Below, in pieces: positions 8,367 through 15,339 of a stretch of 19,636 bases of DNA. The notes under the pieces are model-generated. The model did no database searches. It saw only the letters and a list, made by a program, of their open reading frames with translations, and had not been told where the DNA came from. Source of the DNA: an uncultured Bacilli bacterium (lineage in GTDB: Bacteria; Bacillota_I; Bacilli_A; RF39; UBA660); the NCBI GenBank assembly GCA_944358495.1, contig CALVRF010000017.1:1-19636 (forward strand), given 5' to 3'. The position numbers and the translations under genes were made by a program. Each line of letters starts with the position of its first letter. Position 1 is the first letter of the stretch.

Positions 8367-9441
8367 TGGTTTCTCCTAAAACAATTGAATCATTGATGTT
8401 CCAGTGAATATATGTGATAGTACCTTTAGCGACTATGGTTTTGTTTCTTGGTACTGTTATTTTAATTTCCTGATTATTTTTACCTTTAGCAATTATGTTG
8501 GTTATTGAGCCATCGTAAATATATTCTTTAATTTTAACCTCAATACTATTAGTTTTTTCATCAGCTTTGAGAATTTTAAAGTTTTCTGGGCGGACGATTA
8601 CTTTTACTTTATCACCGATATTAAAATTATTATTAATTACTTTAATATTTTCTTCTTCGTCCAAAGCTAACTTTACCGAAGCATAAATTCCATTAATACC
8701 AATAATTTCACCATCGAACATATTAGATTCACCAATGAAATCAGCTACATAAACCGTTTTAGGATGTTCATAAATGTTAACCGGTGTATCGATTTGTTCA
8801 ATTTTGCCATTGTGCAGTAAAGCGATACGATCACTCATGGTTAAAGCTTCATCTTGATTATGTGTAACATATATGAAAGTAATTCCTAATTTTTTTTGTA
8901 ATAGTTTTAATTCTACTTGCATTTTTTTTCTTAACTTTAAATCTAAAGCCGATAGTGGTTCATCTAAAAGTAATACTTTGGGCCTATTAATTAAACCTCT
9001 AGCAATCGAAACCCTTTGTTGTTCACCGCCAGATAGTTCTTTGGGTTTTCTATTTTCATAGCCTTCGAGATTTACGAGTTTAAGCATTTCTTTAACTTTT
9101 TTTTGCCTTTCTTCTTTTGGGACCTTTTTCATTTTTAAACCAAATTCAATATTATCTTCGACCGTCATTAATGGGAATAAGGCATAATTTTGAAATAGGG
9201 TATTTACTTCTCTTTGCATAGGCTCTAAATTAGTAACATCCTTACCATCGATAATCACTGTTCCAGTACTAGGACTATCTAATCCAGAAATTGACCTTAA
9301 AATTGTAGTTTTTCCGCAACCAGAAGAACCGAGTAAAGTTAGAAACTCTCCTTCATAAACATCTAAGTTAATATTATCAATTACAGTTTTCTCACCAAAT
9401 GTTTTACCAAAATTTTTTAGTTCAACGATTTTCCTCTTCAT
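8359..9441 (-). CDS. potA: PotA-type polyamine ABC transporter ATPase
   Basis: This 360-residue ATPase energises the PotBC permease. It shows Walker A GSSGCGKTT at 38-46, a Q-loop glutamine at 84, the ABC signature LSGGE at 136-140, Walker B LLLDEP around 157-162, and the H-loop histidine in YVTHNQDEA. A C-terminal TOBE-like region from about 240 contains VIVRPENFKIL. A reading 17 codons longer starts at 9492, but that start would overlap the operon promoter. I place the start at 9441, where the protein begins MKRKIVELKNFGKTF as in the family and an AAAGGGTG precedes it. It is the first gene of potABCD and is divergent from the CorA gene. Confidence 0.93.
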   Translation of the reverse strand: MKRKIVELKNFGKTFGEKTVIDNINLDVYEGEFLTLLGSSGCGKTTILRSISGLDSPSTGTVIIDGKDVTNLEPMQREVNTLFQNYALFPLMTVEDNIEFGLKMKKVPKEERQKKVKEMLKLVNLEGYENRKPKELSGGEQQRVSIARGLINRPKVLLLDEPLSALDLKLRKKMQVELKLLQKKLGITFIYVTHNQDEALTMSDRIALLHNGKIEQIDTPVNIYEHPKTVYVADFIGESNMFDGEIIGINGIYASVKLALDEEENIKVINNNFNIGDKVKVIVRPENFKILKADEKTNSIEVKIKEYIYDGSITNIIAKGKNNQEIKITVPRNKTIVAKGTITYIHWNINDSIVLGETNV

Positions 9442-9463
9442 TTTAGACACACCCTTTATGATA

Positions 9464-9492
9464 ATTATACATTTTTTAAAATTAAAAGACAA
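9464..9492 (-). promoter_or_regulatory. promoter of the pot operon
   Basis: On the - strand TTGTCT (9487-9492) and a perfect TATAAT (9464-9469) are separated by 17 bases. Transcription would start about 16 bases before the potA ATG, leaving no room for a leader riboswitch. Confidence 0.65.
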
Positions 9493-9524
9493 TTAATTTA
9501 AAAGTTATTTTATGCTTGTTTACG

Positions 9525-9530
9525 TATAAT
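9525..9530 (+). promoter_or_regulatory. possible second -10 element upstream of the CorA gene
   Basis: A perfect TATAAT is preceded by TTTACG, similar to the surroundings of the downstream candidate at 9591-9596. No convincing -35 is visible, so it may be chance in AT-rich DNA. Confidence 0.25.
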
Positions 9531-9568
9531 AAATATATTGGGTAATTTTAAAAGAAACTATATTTTTC

Positions 9569-9596
9569 TTGCAAAATTTGTAAACTACGTTATAAT
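9569..9596 (+). promoter_or_regulatory. promoter of the CorA-family gene
   Basis: TTGCAA (9569-9574) is followed after 16 bases by TATAAT (9591-9596). The predicted leader is about 20-25 bases long, too short for an M-box magnesium riboswitch. Confidence 0.5.
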
Positions 9597-9624
9597 AAAT
9601 AATAGAATAGGGAGGCTGATTTCT

Positions 9625-10563
9625 ATGATGCGAATATATAAAACTGATAGTAGTGGTGTCTTAAATAATTTAGATCACGTTGAAGAAAATACTTGGATTC
9701 ATTTAGTTCATCCGACTATAGAAGAAATTGATTTAATAACTACTACTACTAATATTAACAAAAAATGGATTGTAAAAGTTTTAGACGAATCAGAACTATC
9801 ACGTATTGAATATGAAAATGAAAATACTTTAATTATTGCTAATATTCCAACGGCTATTGATAACTCCAAGAAAAACAAATATCGTACTTTACCTTTAGGG
9901 ATTATACATACACCAAAATATATTATTACTATTCTACTGAAAGAAAGTAAATTGTTTGATGACTTTGAAAATGGCAATATTAGAAACTTTTATACAGAGA
10001 AGAAAACCCGTTTTACCATTGAACTATTTATGAGAATTTCTCAAGGGTTCTTATATGCTTTAAATGAAATGGATAAAGACATTAAAAAACAAGAAAAAGT
10101 TTTGGCTAAATCGACTAAAAATCAAGAACTTTTGGCTATTCTTAATATTGAAAAAAGTCTTGTTTATTTTATTGGAGCATTACAAAACAATCAAATAACT
10201 TTAGAAAAATTAGCTAAGGGAACTGTTTTGCCATTTTTTGATGAAGATGAAAGCTTATTAGAAGATGCTTTGGTTGAATGTAATCAAGCTATTCAAATGG
10301 CCAATATTTATAAAGAAATTATGGCTAGTACTACAGAAACTTACGCTAGTATTATTTCCAATAACTTAAATGTTATCATGAAGTTTTTATCGGGTATCAC
10401 GATTGTTTTTTCCATTCCAACGATGATTGCCTCATTTATGGGAATGAATGTTCCATTAGGTATTTTTTCGTCTAACCCCTTATCCTTCTTATCATTAGTT
10501 TTGTTATCAGCAGCTCTTTCATTTATTATTGCTTACTTATTGAAAAAGAAAAATATGTTATAA
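9625..10563 (+). CDS. corA: CorA-family magnesium/divalent cation transporter
   Basis: The 312-residue protein is a pentameric-type cation channel subunit. It has a long soluble N-terminal region, a coiled helix region rich in Lys/Glu around 140-230, and two C-terminal membrane helices. The signature GMN, within FMGMNVP, is at about residues 273-275 at the end of the first helix; the C-terminus KKKNML is cytosolic. The start at 9625 is chosen because GGGAGG (9610-9615) lies 9 bases before it; a second ATG follows directly. A longer TTG-initiated reading from 9538 would begin upstream of the promoter and is rejected. Mg2+ is the usual substrate, but some family members carry Co2+, Ni2+ or Zn2+. 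It converges with the arylsulfotransferase gene. Confidence 0.9.
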   Translation: MMRIYKTDSSGVLNNLDHVEENTWIHLVHPTIEEIDLITTTTNINKKWIVKVLDESELSRIEYENENTLIIANIPTAIDNSKKNKYRTLPLGIIHTPKYIITILLKESKLFDDFENGNIRNFYTEKKTRFTIELFMRISQGFLYALNEMDKDIKKQEKVLAKSTKNQELLAILNIEKSLVYFIGALQNNQITLEKLAKGTVLPFFDEDESLLEDALVECNQAIQMANIYKEIMASTTETYASIISNNLNVIMKFLSGITIVFSIPTMIASFMGMNVPLGIFSSNPLSFLSLVLLSAALSFIIAYLLKKKNML

Positions 10564-10598
10564 AAAAGTATTAGATTTTAGATTTTCTAATACTTTTT
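10564..10598. terminator. bidirectional terminator between convergent genes
   Basis: A perfect 12-bp stem AAAAGTATTAGA (10564-10575) with TCTAATACTTTT (10586-10597) and a 10-base loop has T-runs on both strands. It serves the CorA gene on + and the arylsulfotransferase gene on -. Confidence 0.82.
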
Positions 10599-10603
10599 AA
10601 ATG

Positions 10604-12550
10604 TTAAAATGTTACTGTCTTTTCAGTGTTATATAATTTCCCATCGATTTCTAAATAAATAGAGTAGGTACCATTTAAACCATCATCATTGATGTATTTT
10701 GTAACACTAATGCCATTTTTTTCTTCTTCTTCGGTAAATAAATCGACACATAAAGCTGTATATGGTCTTTTACTTACTCTAACATTATAAACATTAGAAT
10801 ACATATTCTGATATAAAATAACGTTGACATCACTGCCTCTTTTGAAAGTGCCTTGAATGACTAATCTATCGATTTCTTTATTTATTTTTATATCGTGAGA
10901 TTTATAGTTATCATCAATTTTATTGGAACTAACAATAAATCCTATTTTTGAACTATCTATTTTTGTTTTTCCTAAACTACCTAGACGTTTAGCTTCACCT
11001 AATTTAAAACTTTCATCATCGTTATATAAGCTCATTTTTTCTACACGGTAATTATTGGTTGGTAGGGTGATTTCAAAAACAACTTCATCATTTAATAGTT
11101 CCACGGTATCAGATACTAATTTATCCGCACCACTAATACCAGCTGGTTGATTAGAATTTTTACCATCAACATAGACAATTCCGCCAGAATGTACAATATA
11201 ATGATCGCTATCTAAATAATCGACATCAGAAATATAAGGTGAATAAAATTCGCTACCACGCTCTTTGCCGTATTCCCAAACTTGTTCAATCGTCATTTTA
11301 TCGGTATCGATTTTATACATAACACCTCTTGAATAACTGTTTTCAGCACTAACATATTCATCTTCATTTTTAGATTTGTTATTACCATTATCAAAGATAA
11401 AGACATATCCTTCTGGAGTAATCATTGCGGCGTGTTGTGACCATTGCCATTCAAAATCATCACCAACTGGAGTAAAAAAGTATTTTTGATATTCTTCGCT
11501 CCAATTAGTTGGATCACCAATAATCCAGTTTAACTCACCAGAATCATAATCGATATTAATAACGGCATCTTGATGTCGTCCTGATAAAGTAATAGAGTTA
11601 GTATCTTTATCATACCAAACAGAGTTATTGTGGAACCAGTCATAGGCAATCCAGTTTTCACTTTTACCATCTTCCATATTTAAAATATTTTTAAGATCAA
11701 AAGTTTTTACTATATCGCCGGTTTCTCGATCAATTTCTACAACATAGTCTTCAACTGTTCCATCTTCGCTATTGAAGTCATCACTAGCTACTAATAAATT
11801 ACCATTTTCCATTTCAAAGTAATCATGGTGATAGCCACCTTCTAAACTATATTCGTTGTAAATTTTTCCAAGTAAATCCATTTCATATAAACCGGTCATA
11901 TAATAAGGAGAATTTACTAATCTTTCAGTACTAACCATTAAATGGCCATTTTCTAGGCGATTAATTTCCCAAATGGCATTGATAGTTAAGTACCATCTAA
12001 CGTCGCCATTGACATCATACGCACAAGTATATCCATTACTAGATGGAGTAAAGAAATATAAATCATTCGTTAATTTATCTTTCTCGGCAGTTACACTTTC
12101 AGGTAAGATGAAATCATCTGGTAATGCTTCGGTTTCAATCGTTATAGTTTTTTCGGTATCACCATAACTAATAGTAACTTTGTTTTCTTCACCCGCATAT
12201 AATCCATAAATTGGTAAATAATGAGTTTTTGCTTTCTCAAAAGTATGCGTAAAAGTTGATAATTCATCTTTCCCTTGAATGGTTACGGTTGGCGCTACTG
12301 CATCTTCAGTTTCAAAAATTACTAAAGCCGTAAGTGGTGAAATATCATAAGGATTAACAATGATATTAGGATCATCAATAGTATAACCCGAAGATGTAAA
12401 ATCTTTTTCTAACTTTGCTTGCTGACTAGTTAAATTTTCTGTCACACTCACTGCCTTATTGTTAGTGGATATGTTATTTAAAACAAAATACAAAACAATC
12501 AAGGCAATAACTAAAAACAAAATACTAAAAATAATTATTTTCTTTTTCAT
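10604..12550 (-). CDS. membrane-anchored arylsulfotransferase (ASST) family protein
   Basis: This 648-residue protein has an N-terminal membrane segment (residues 2-25) without a clear cleavage site or lipobox, so it is probably a signal anchor with the catalytic part outside. An N-terminal Ig-like region near 75-145 is followed by a beta-propeller domain. In this domain are GGYHHDYF (His242), DWFHNNSVWY (His307), SGRHQDAV (Arg325) and QWSQHAAM (His373). They resemble the His252/His356/Arg374/His436 set I recall for E. coli ASST, and the 18-residue His-to-Arg spacing is identical. The family moves sulfate between phenolic compounds without PAPS. The start at 12550 has GGAGG 8 bases before it; an upstream GTG at 12565 has none. 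The gene ends at the shared terminator and follows the XRE-membrane regulator by about 70 bases. The physiological substrate is unknown. Confidence 0.82.
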   Translation of the reverse strand: MKKKIIIFSILFLVIALIVLYFVLNNISTNNKAVSVTENLTSQQAKLEKDFTSSGYTIDDPNIIVNPYDISPLTALVIFETEDAVAPTVTIQGKDELSTFTHTFEKAKTHYLPIYGLYAGEENKVTISYGDTEKTITIETEALPDDFILPESVTAEKDKLTNDLYFFTPSSNGYTCAYDVNGDVRWYLTINAIWEINRLENGHLMVSTERLVNSPYYMTGLYEMDLLGKIYNEYSLEGGYHHDYFEMENGNLLVASDDFNSEDGTVEDYVVEIDRETGDIVKTFDLKNILNMEDGKSENWIAYDWFHNNSVWYDKDTNSITLSGRHQDAVINIDYDSGELNWIIGDPTNWSEEYQKYFFTPVGDDFEWQWSQHAAMITPEGYVFIFDNGNNKSKNEDEYVSAENSYSRGVMYKIDTDKMTIEQVWEYGKERGSEFYSPYISDVDYLDSDHYIVHSGGIVYVDGKNSNQPAGISGADKLVSDTVELLNDEVVFEITLPTNNYRVEKMSLYNDDESFKLGEAKRLGSLGKTKIDSSKIGFIVSSNKIDDNYKSHDIKINKEIDRLVIQGTFKRGSDVNVILYQNMYSNVYNVRVSKRPYTALCVDLFTEEEEKNGISVTKYINDDGLNGTYSIYLEIDGKLYNTEKTVTF

Positions 12551-12571
12551 AAATCTAACCTCCACATATCC

Positions 12572-12599
12572 ATTTTACCATTTATAAAAAAAGAAACAA
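12572..12599 (-). promoter_or_regulatory. weak promoter candidate for the arylsulfotransferase gene
   Basis: On the - strand TTGTTT (12594-12599), 16 bases, then TAAAAT (12572-12577) preceded by TGG (extended -10). It could give the gene transcription independent of the XRE gene upstream. Confidence 0.4.
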
Positions 12600-12608
12600 T
12601 AAATTATA

Positions 12609-12626
12609 AGTTGAATCTTCTCAACT
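12609..12626 (-). terminator. weak hairpin at the end of the XRE-membrane gene
   Basis: AGTTGA and TCAACT (6 bp, 6-base loop) overlap the TGA stop codon and are followed on the - strand by an A/T-rich stretch with a later T-run. This is a weak or attenuating terminator at best, so read-through into the arylsulfotransferase gene is possible. Confidence 0.35.
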
Positions 12627-13319
12627 AGAAGTTGAATTATCATCTAAAGATAATGGCACTTTATAAGATGTTACTTTTCCTTCTTTATCTTCGGCTTCAA
12701 TTTCTAAGTATAAACTATCATCAGAATTATATTTGCCACTGCCCGCATAATTATTAATATTAAACTGTACACTTTGTAAAAAATCTTCCAAATTTATGTT
12801 TTGTTTATCAGCATTATCACAAGAACTTATTTTGGTAATGGTATCATTATTATTTTCATATAAAGAGCATTCAATATTTTCGTAAACTGTATCATCATCA
12901 CCACCGCAGTAATTAATATTAGAAATATAAATAGATGATTTATTAGTATTATAAGCCATACTACCAGAAATAGTAAAATGATCGCAAGAAGCACTTAATG
13001 TTTTAAATTCAAAATCATCATCATGAACAAATAACCAAAATATAAATGTTATAAAAATTAATAAAACAATTATAAGTAAAACTATGACTATTTTATTTTT
13101 CCTTTTTTTGCTACTTTTACCTTCCAAGATATCTTCGATATTAACATTAAAATCTTGGCTCATTTGTTTTAATAAAGCGACATCGGGAATATTTTTGCCA
13201 TTTTCCCATTTCGATACTGCTTGATATGTAACTCCGTATTTTTCACCAAATACTGCTTGTGTCAAATTATTTTTTTTTCTTAAAGTTTTTATAAATTGAC
13301 CGATTTTATCCTGATTCAT
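12621..13319 (-). CDS. XRE-family regulator fused to a membrane segment and extracellular cysteine domain
   Basis: The protein has 232 residues. Residues 6-64 form a Cro/C1-type helix-turn-helix (GQFIKTLRKKNNLTQ, then VTYQAVSKWENGKNIPD). After a basic stretch (KKRKNK) comes one membrane helix at about 77-98. The remaining 135 residues should lie outside the cell and contain four cysteines (112, 138, 151, 167), including a NINYCGGDDD segment. Such one-component membrane regulators can read an external or envelope signal directly. The ectodomain ligand is unknown. AGGA precedes the ATG by 9 bases. The arylsulfotransferase gene follows on the same strand, and is the obvious candidate target or partner, by inference only. 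Confidence 0.8.
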   Translation of the reverse strand: MNQDKIGQFIKTLRKKNNLTQAVFGEKYGVTYQAVSKWENGKNIPDVALLKQMSQDFNVNIEDILEGKSSKKRKNKIVIVLLIIVLLIFITFIFWLFVHDDDFEFKTLSASCDHFTISGSMAYNTNKSSIYISNINYCGGDDDTVYENIECSLYENNNDTITKISSCDNADKQNINLEDFLQSVQFNINNYAGSGKYNSDDSLYLEIEAEDKEGKVTSYKVPLSLDDNSTSS

Positions 13320-13352
13320 AAGTCCACATCCTTATCTTGCTATTACATAGTT

Positions 13353-13358
13353 ATTATA
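13353..13358 (-). promoter_or_regulatory. extended -10 promoter of the XRE-membrane regulator gene
   Basis: On the - strand TATAAT preceded by TGG lies about 33 bases before the start at 13319. A TTGATG (13378-13383) at 19 bases is a possible but long-spaced -35. Confidence 0.6.
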
Positions 13359-13435
13359 CCATAGGTCATAGAAAAATCATCAAAAAGATAATTTGAAATT
13401 TTTGTGATATGAAAGATGCTTTATATTTTATATAT

Positions 13436-13740
13436 ATAGTTCGGGAAATAAGAGATATGCGAAAACATTTAATACATGATATAACTAATAAAAGAAAATG
13501 ACATAATTGTTACTAAGAATTTAGATGTTAAAACTACTTGGCATAATAAAAAGTTAATTCAGATAGATATTAAGTAGTCAAAAATGTAGTGATTGTAATT
13601 ATCAAAATAGAAAGGTTAAAGATTTAAGTATAAGGAAGTGGGAATGCCCAATATGTTATAGCATTCATGAAAGAAATTTAAATGTAAGTGGGGTAGTAGC
13701 TATCCGATATTGGCTATGGAGGAGCCTTAGGTTTCGGTGA
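13436..13740 (+). pseudogene. decayed TnpB (IS200/IS605-type transposon nuclease) relic
   Basis: Three frames together give a shrunken TnpB C-terminal half. From about 13436 the reading RKHLIHDITNK stops at a TGA (13499-13501). From 13494 a second frame reads ENDIIVTKNLDVK, then jumps to WHNKKLIQID and stops at a TAG (13575-13577). From 13567 a third frame reads SSQKCSDC, KVKDLSIRKWECPIC and HERNLNVS, ending at a TGA (13738-13740). The four zinc-finger cysteines are intact (codons at 13585, 13594, 13645 and 13654). The final RuvC-like Asp of the family motif DRD-x-N is Asn here, and the middle between the two ENL and KLI motifs is deleted. Internal stops, a frameshift, the deletion and the lost catalytic residue show a dead copy. 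It lies in a 575-base gap without intact genes, between the XRE and lipoprotein genes. Confidence 0.8.
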
Positions 13741-13749
13741 AGTAGAAAA

Positions 13750-13769
13750 AGCTTACTTTGTGGTAAGCT
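13750..13769 (+). other. perfect hairpin just after the TnpB relic
   Basis: AGCTTAC (13750-13756) and GTAAGCT (13763-13769) form a perfect 7-bp stem with a 6-base loop. IS200/IS605 elements carry subterminal hairpins, and the omega-RNA scaffold covers the tnpB 3' end, so this may be a remnant of the right end. It has no T-run and is not a convincing terminator. Confidence 0.35.
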
Positions 13770-13837
13770 AATGACAAATTTTATTTACTTTAGCTACACA
13801 TTTCTATTTAAATTTTAAATTTTACTTGAATAAAATC

Positions 13838-13866
13838 TTGAATTTGATTTCATCCTATGGTATAGT
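13838..13866 (+). promoter_or_regulatory. promoter of the LppM-like lipoprotein gene
   Basis: TTGAAT (13838-13843), exactly 17 bases, then TATAGT (13861-13866) preceded by TGG. A good sigma-A promoter with an extended -10. Confidence 0.68.
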
Positions 13867-13894
13867 AGGATTATGAATAGAAGGTAGGGGTAGA

Positions 13895-14944
13895 ATGAAC
13901 TTGTTAAAAAAAGTGTTGATTTTATTAGTGGCTACTTTATTTATAAGTGGTTGTACTATGCAAACGAATTATGAAATGGAAATTAAAAATGACAAATCTA
14001 TGGACTTTAGTGTTATCGTAGCTTTTGATGACGAACTAATTGATTCGATGTTATCTTCATCTAATACGACGGATACTGGTGAACAAAATTCATCAGCTAC
14101 TAGGGAGTATACTGATGAAGAAAGATGGGCTTTTATTGATAGTGTAATGAGTGATAGTAGCCAATTAGAGGATGTTGGGTACAATATTGAAAGATATGAT
14201 AAAGATGGATTTAAAGGTATTCGAGCTACTAAGAATATTGCCGATATTGATGATGTCACTGGAGAAAATCCTAATTTTGATTTAGCGGATTATGAAACCG
14301 TTGGTAATGCGGTGATGTTTGCGAAAAATGGTGATAACTATAAAGCTAATTTGATTTTGGCTGCACCGGAGCAAACACAAGAGTATACAACGTTTTATAG
14401 TTCAGGAATTATCAGTGAGTTTGTAGTTACTTTACCAAGCAAACCAGTTAGTCATAATGCTACTAGTGTATCAGATGATGGTAAAACATTGACTTGGGAT
14501 TTAACTGGTACTGGTTCACAAAGTGTAGAATTCGAGTTCGCTTTTAATAATAATTTATGGCTTTATATTGTACTTGGAATTATTGTTATAGTTGTTATTG
14601 TGATGGTAGTTCTGTTATTGCTTAAACGTAAAAATAGTAAAAATAAAGGCGTGAAAACTGTGGCACCAGTAACATCAGGACAATTAAATAAAGGTGCTAT
14701 TAATATGGCGGCTACAGCACAAAAAACTAGCGGTCCGATTACGCCAGCCTCAGGAGTTAATTCCGATGAGTCAACCTTAAATATTAATCCAGCTGAACCA
14801 CAAATGGGGCCTGTTAGTCAACCAAAAACGGTAGCGAATCAACCTTTGTCTGATAGTGTGGCACCATCGTCTCAAAATTTATTTACTGATAGTTCTGATG
14901 ATGCTGCAGAAATTTTAGATCTTAATAAAGATAGTAAAGCATAA
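13895..14944 (+). CDS. LppM-like lipoprotein with C-terminal membrane anchor and cytosolic tail
   Basis: The 349-residue protein starts with a lipoprotein signal ending in FISGC (Cys20). The extracellular part (21-219) begins with a strand pair, YEMEIKNDKSMDFSVIVAF, continues through a Ser/Asp/Glu-rich insert and a GFKGIRATKNI strand, and ends in SVSDDGKTLTWDLTG. This is the pattern of the LppM (DUF3153-like) beta-rich domain, whose function is poorly known. A second membrane helix follows at about 221-243, then Lys/Arg residues and about 100 residues of Ser/Thr/Pro/Asn-rich, probably disordered tail (GPITPASGV, GPVSQPKTV). By the positive-inside rule the tail is cytosolic. AGGGG lies 5 bases before the ATG. 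The gene has its own promoter and a terminator overlapping its stop. Family assignment is moderate; topology is clear. Confidence 0.68.
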   Translation: MNLLKKVLILLVATLFISGCTMQTNYEMEIKNDKSMDFSVIVAFDDELIDSMLSSSNTTDTGEQNSSATREYTDEERWAFIDSVMSDSSQLEDVGYNIERYDKDGFKGIRATKNIADIDDVTGENPNFDLADYETVGNAVMFAKNGDNYKANLILAAPEQTQEYTTFYSSGIISEFVVTLPSKPVSHNATSVSDDGKTLTWDLTGTGSQSVEFEFAFNNNLWLYIVLGIIVIVVIVMVVLLLLKRKNSKNKGVKTVAPVTSGQLNKGAINMAATAQKTSGPITPASGVNSDESTLNINPAEPQMGPVSQPKTVANQPLSDSVAPSSQNLFTDSSDDAAEILDLNKDSKA

Positions 14945-14960
14945 AAATTATGCTTTTTCT
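14936..14960 (+). terminator. terminator overlapping the lipoprotein stop codon
   Basis: AGCATAA (14938-14944) pairs with TTATGCT (14948-14954), extended by flanking A-T pairs, and is followed by a T-rich tract. The last codons and the stop form the left arm. Confidence 0.72.
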
Positions 14961-14989
14961 TTATTTTACTTTAGAAAGGAAAATACAAG

Positions 14990-15265
14990 ATGGGAATTAA
15001 AGCTAAAACGTTTGAAAATTGTTTAGAAGATATTCGTGAAGAAAACAAGGATAATCCTAATTATCCTAAACTTAAATGGAAAGGCAATGAAATAGAAGTT
15101 GTATTAAATGATGAAGTGTTTGTTGGGCTACCAAATGAGGTGCTTGATAAGTTTAAGGGGGTTCCTTATTTTGTTGAGGAGTATCATGATCTTCTAGAAA
15201 GCAATGATTTTATCAGTTATAATTTAAGGTTAATTGATGAAGATTTAAAGTCCAAATATGAATAG
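14990..15265 (+). CDS. small acidic protein of unknown function
   Basis: I do not recognise this 91-residue protein. It is soluble, highly acidic with a Lys-rich first half (KLKWKGNEIEVVLNDEVF), has no signal or membrane segment, and appears to be alpha/beta with a strand pair near residues 27-45 followed by helices. AAAGGA lies 9 bases before the ATG, and the reading fills the space between two terminators, which supports it as a real gene. No promoter is visible between the upstream terminator and its start, so it probably depends on read-through from the lipoprotein gene. Confidence 0.7.
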   Translation: MGIKAKTFENCLEDIREENKDNPNYPKLKWKGNEIEVVLNDEVFVGLPNEVLDKFKGVPYFVEEYHDLLESNDFISYNLRLIDEDLKSKYE

Positions 15266-15286
15266 TGTTTAAAGACACTGTTTTTT
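15264..15286 (+). terminator. terminator after the 91-residue gene
   Basis: AGTGTTT and AAAGACACT form a short stem with a tiny loop (15264-15279, starting inside the TAG stop), followed by TTTTTT at 15281-15286. The T-run also overlaps the -35 of the next promoter. Confidence 0.68.
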
Positions 15287-15312
15287 GATTTTTTAGATAA
15301 ATATGTTATAAT
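15285..15312 (+). promoter_or_regulatory. promoter of the 446-residue membrane-anchored protein gene
   Basis: TTGATT (15285-15290), 16 bases, then TATAAT (15307-15312) with TG at 15304-15305 (extended -10). Confidence 0.62.
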
Positions 15313-15339
15313 ACCATCGACGTAAAGGAGCGCTTGAAA

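Noticed and set aside
8359..9492. Longer start for PotA at 9492
   Set aside because: The extra codons lie on the operon promoter (TTGTCT-N17-TATAAT), so they are not transcribed as a leader peptide.
9442..9624. Riboswitch (M-box or polyamine-type) in the potA/corA divergent region
   Set aside because: Both predicted leaders are shorter than about 30 bases, with no room for an aptamer.
9538..10563. TTG-initiated longer CorA-family reading
   Set aside because: It begins upstream of the likely promoter and ribosome binding site at 9610-9615 and adds non-family residues.
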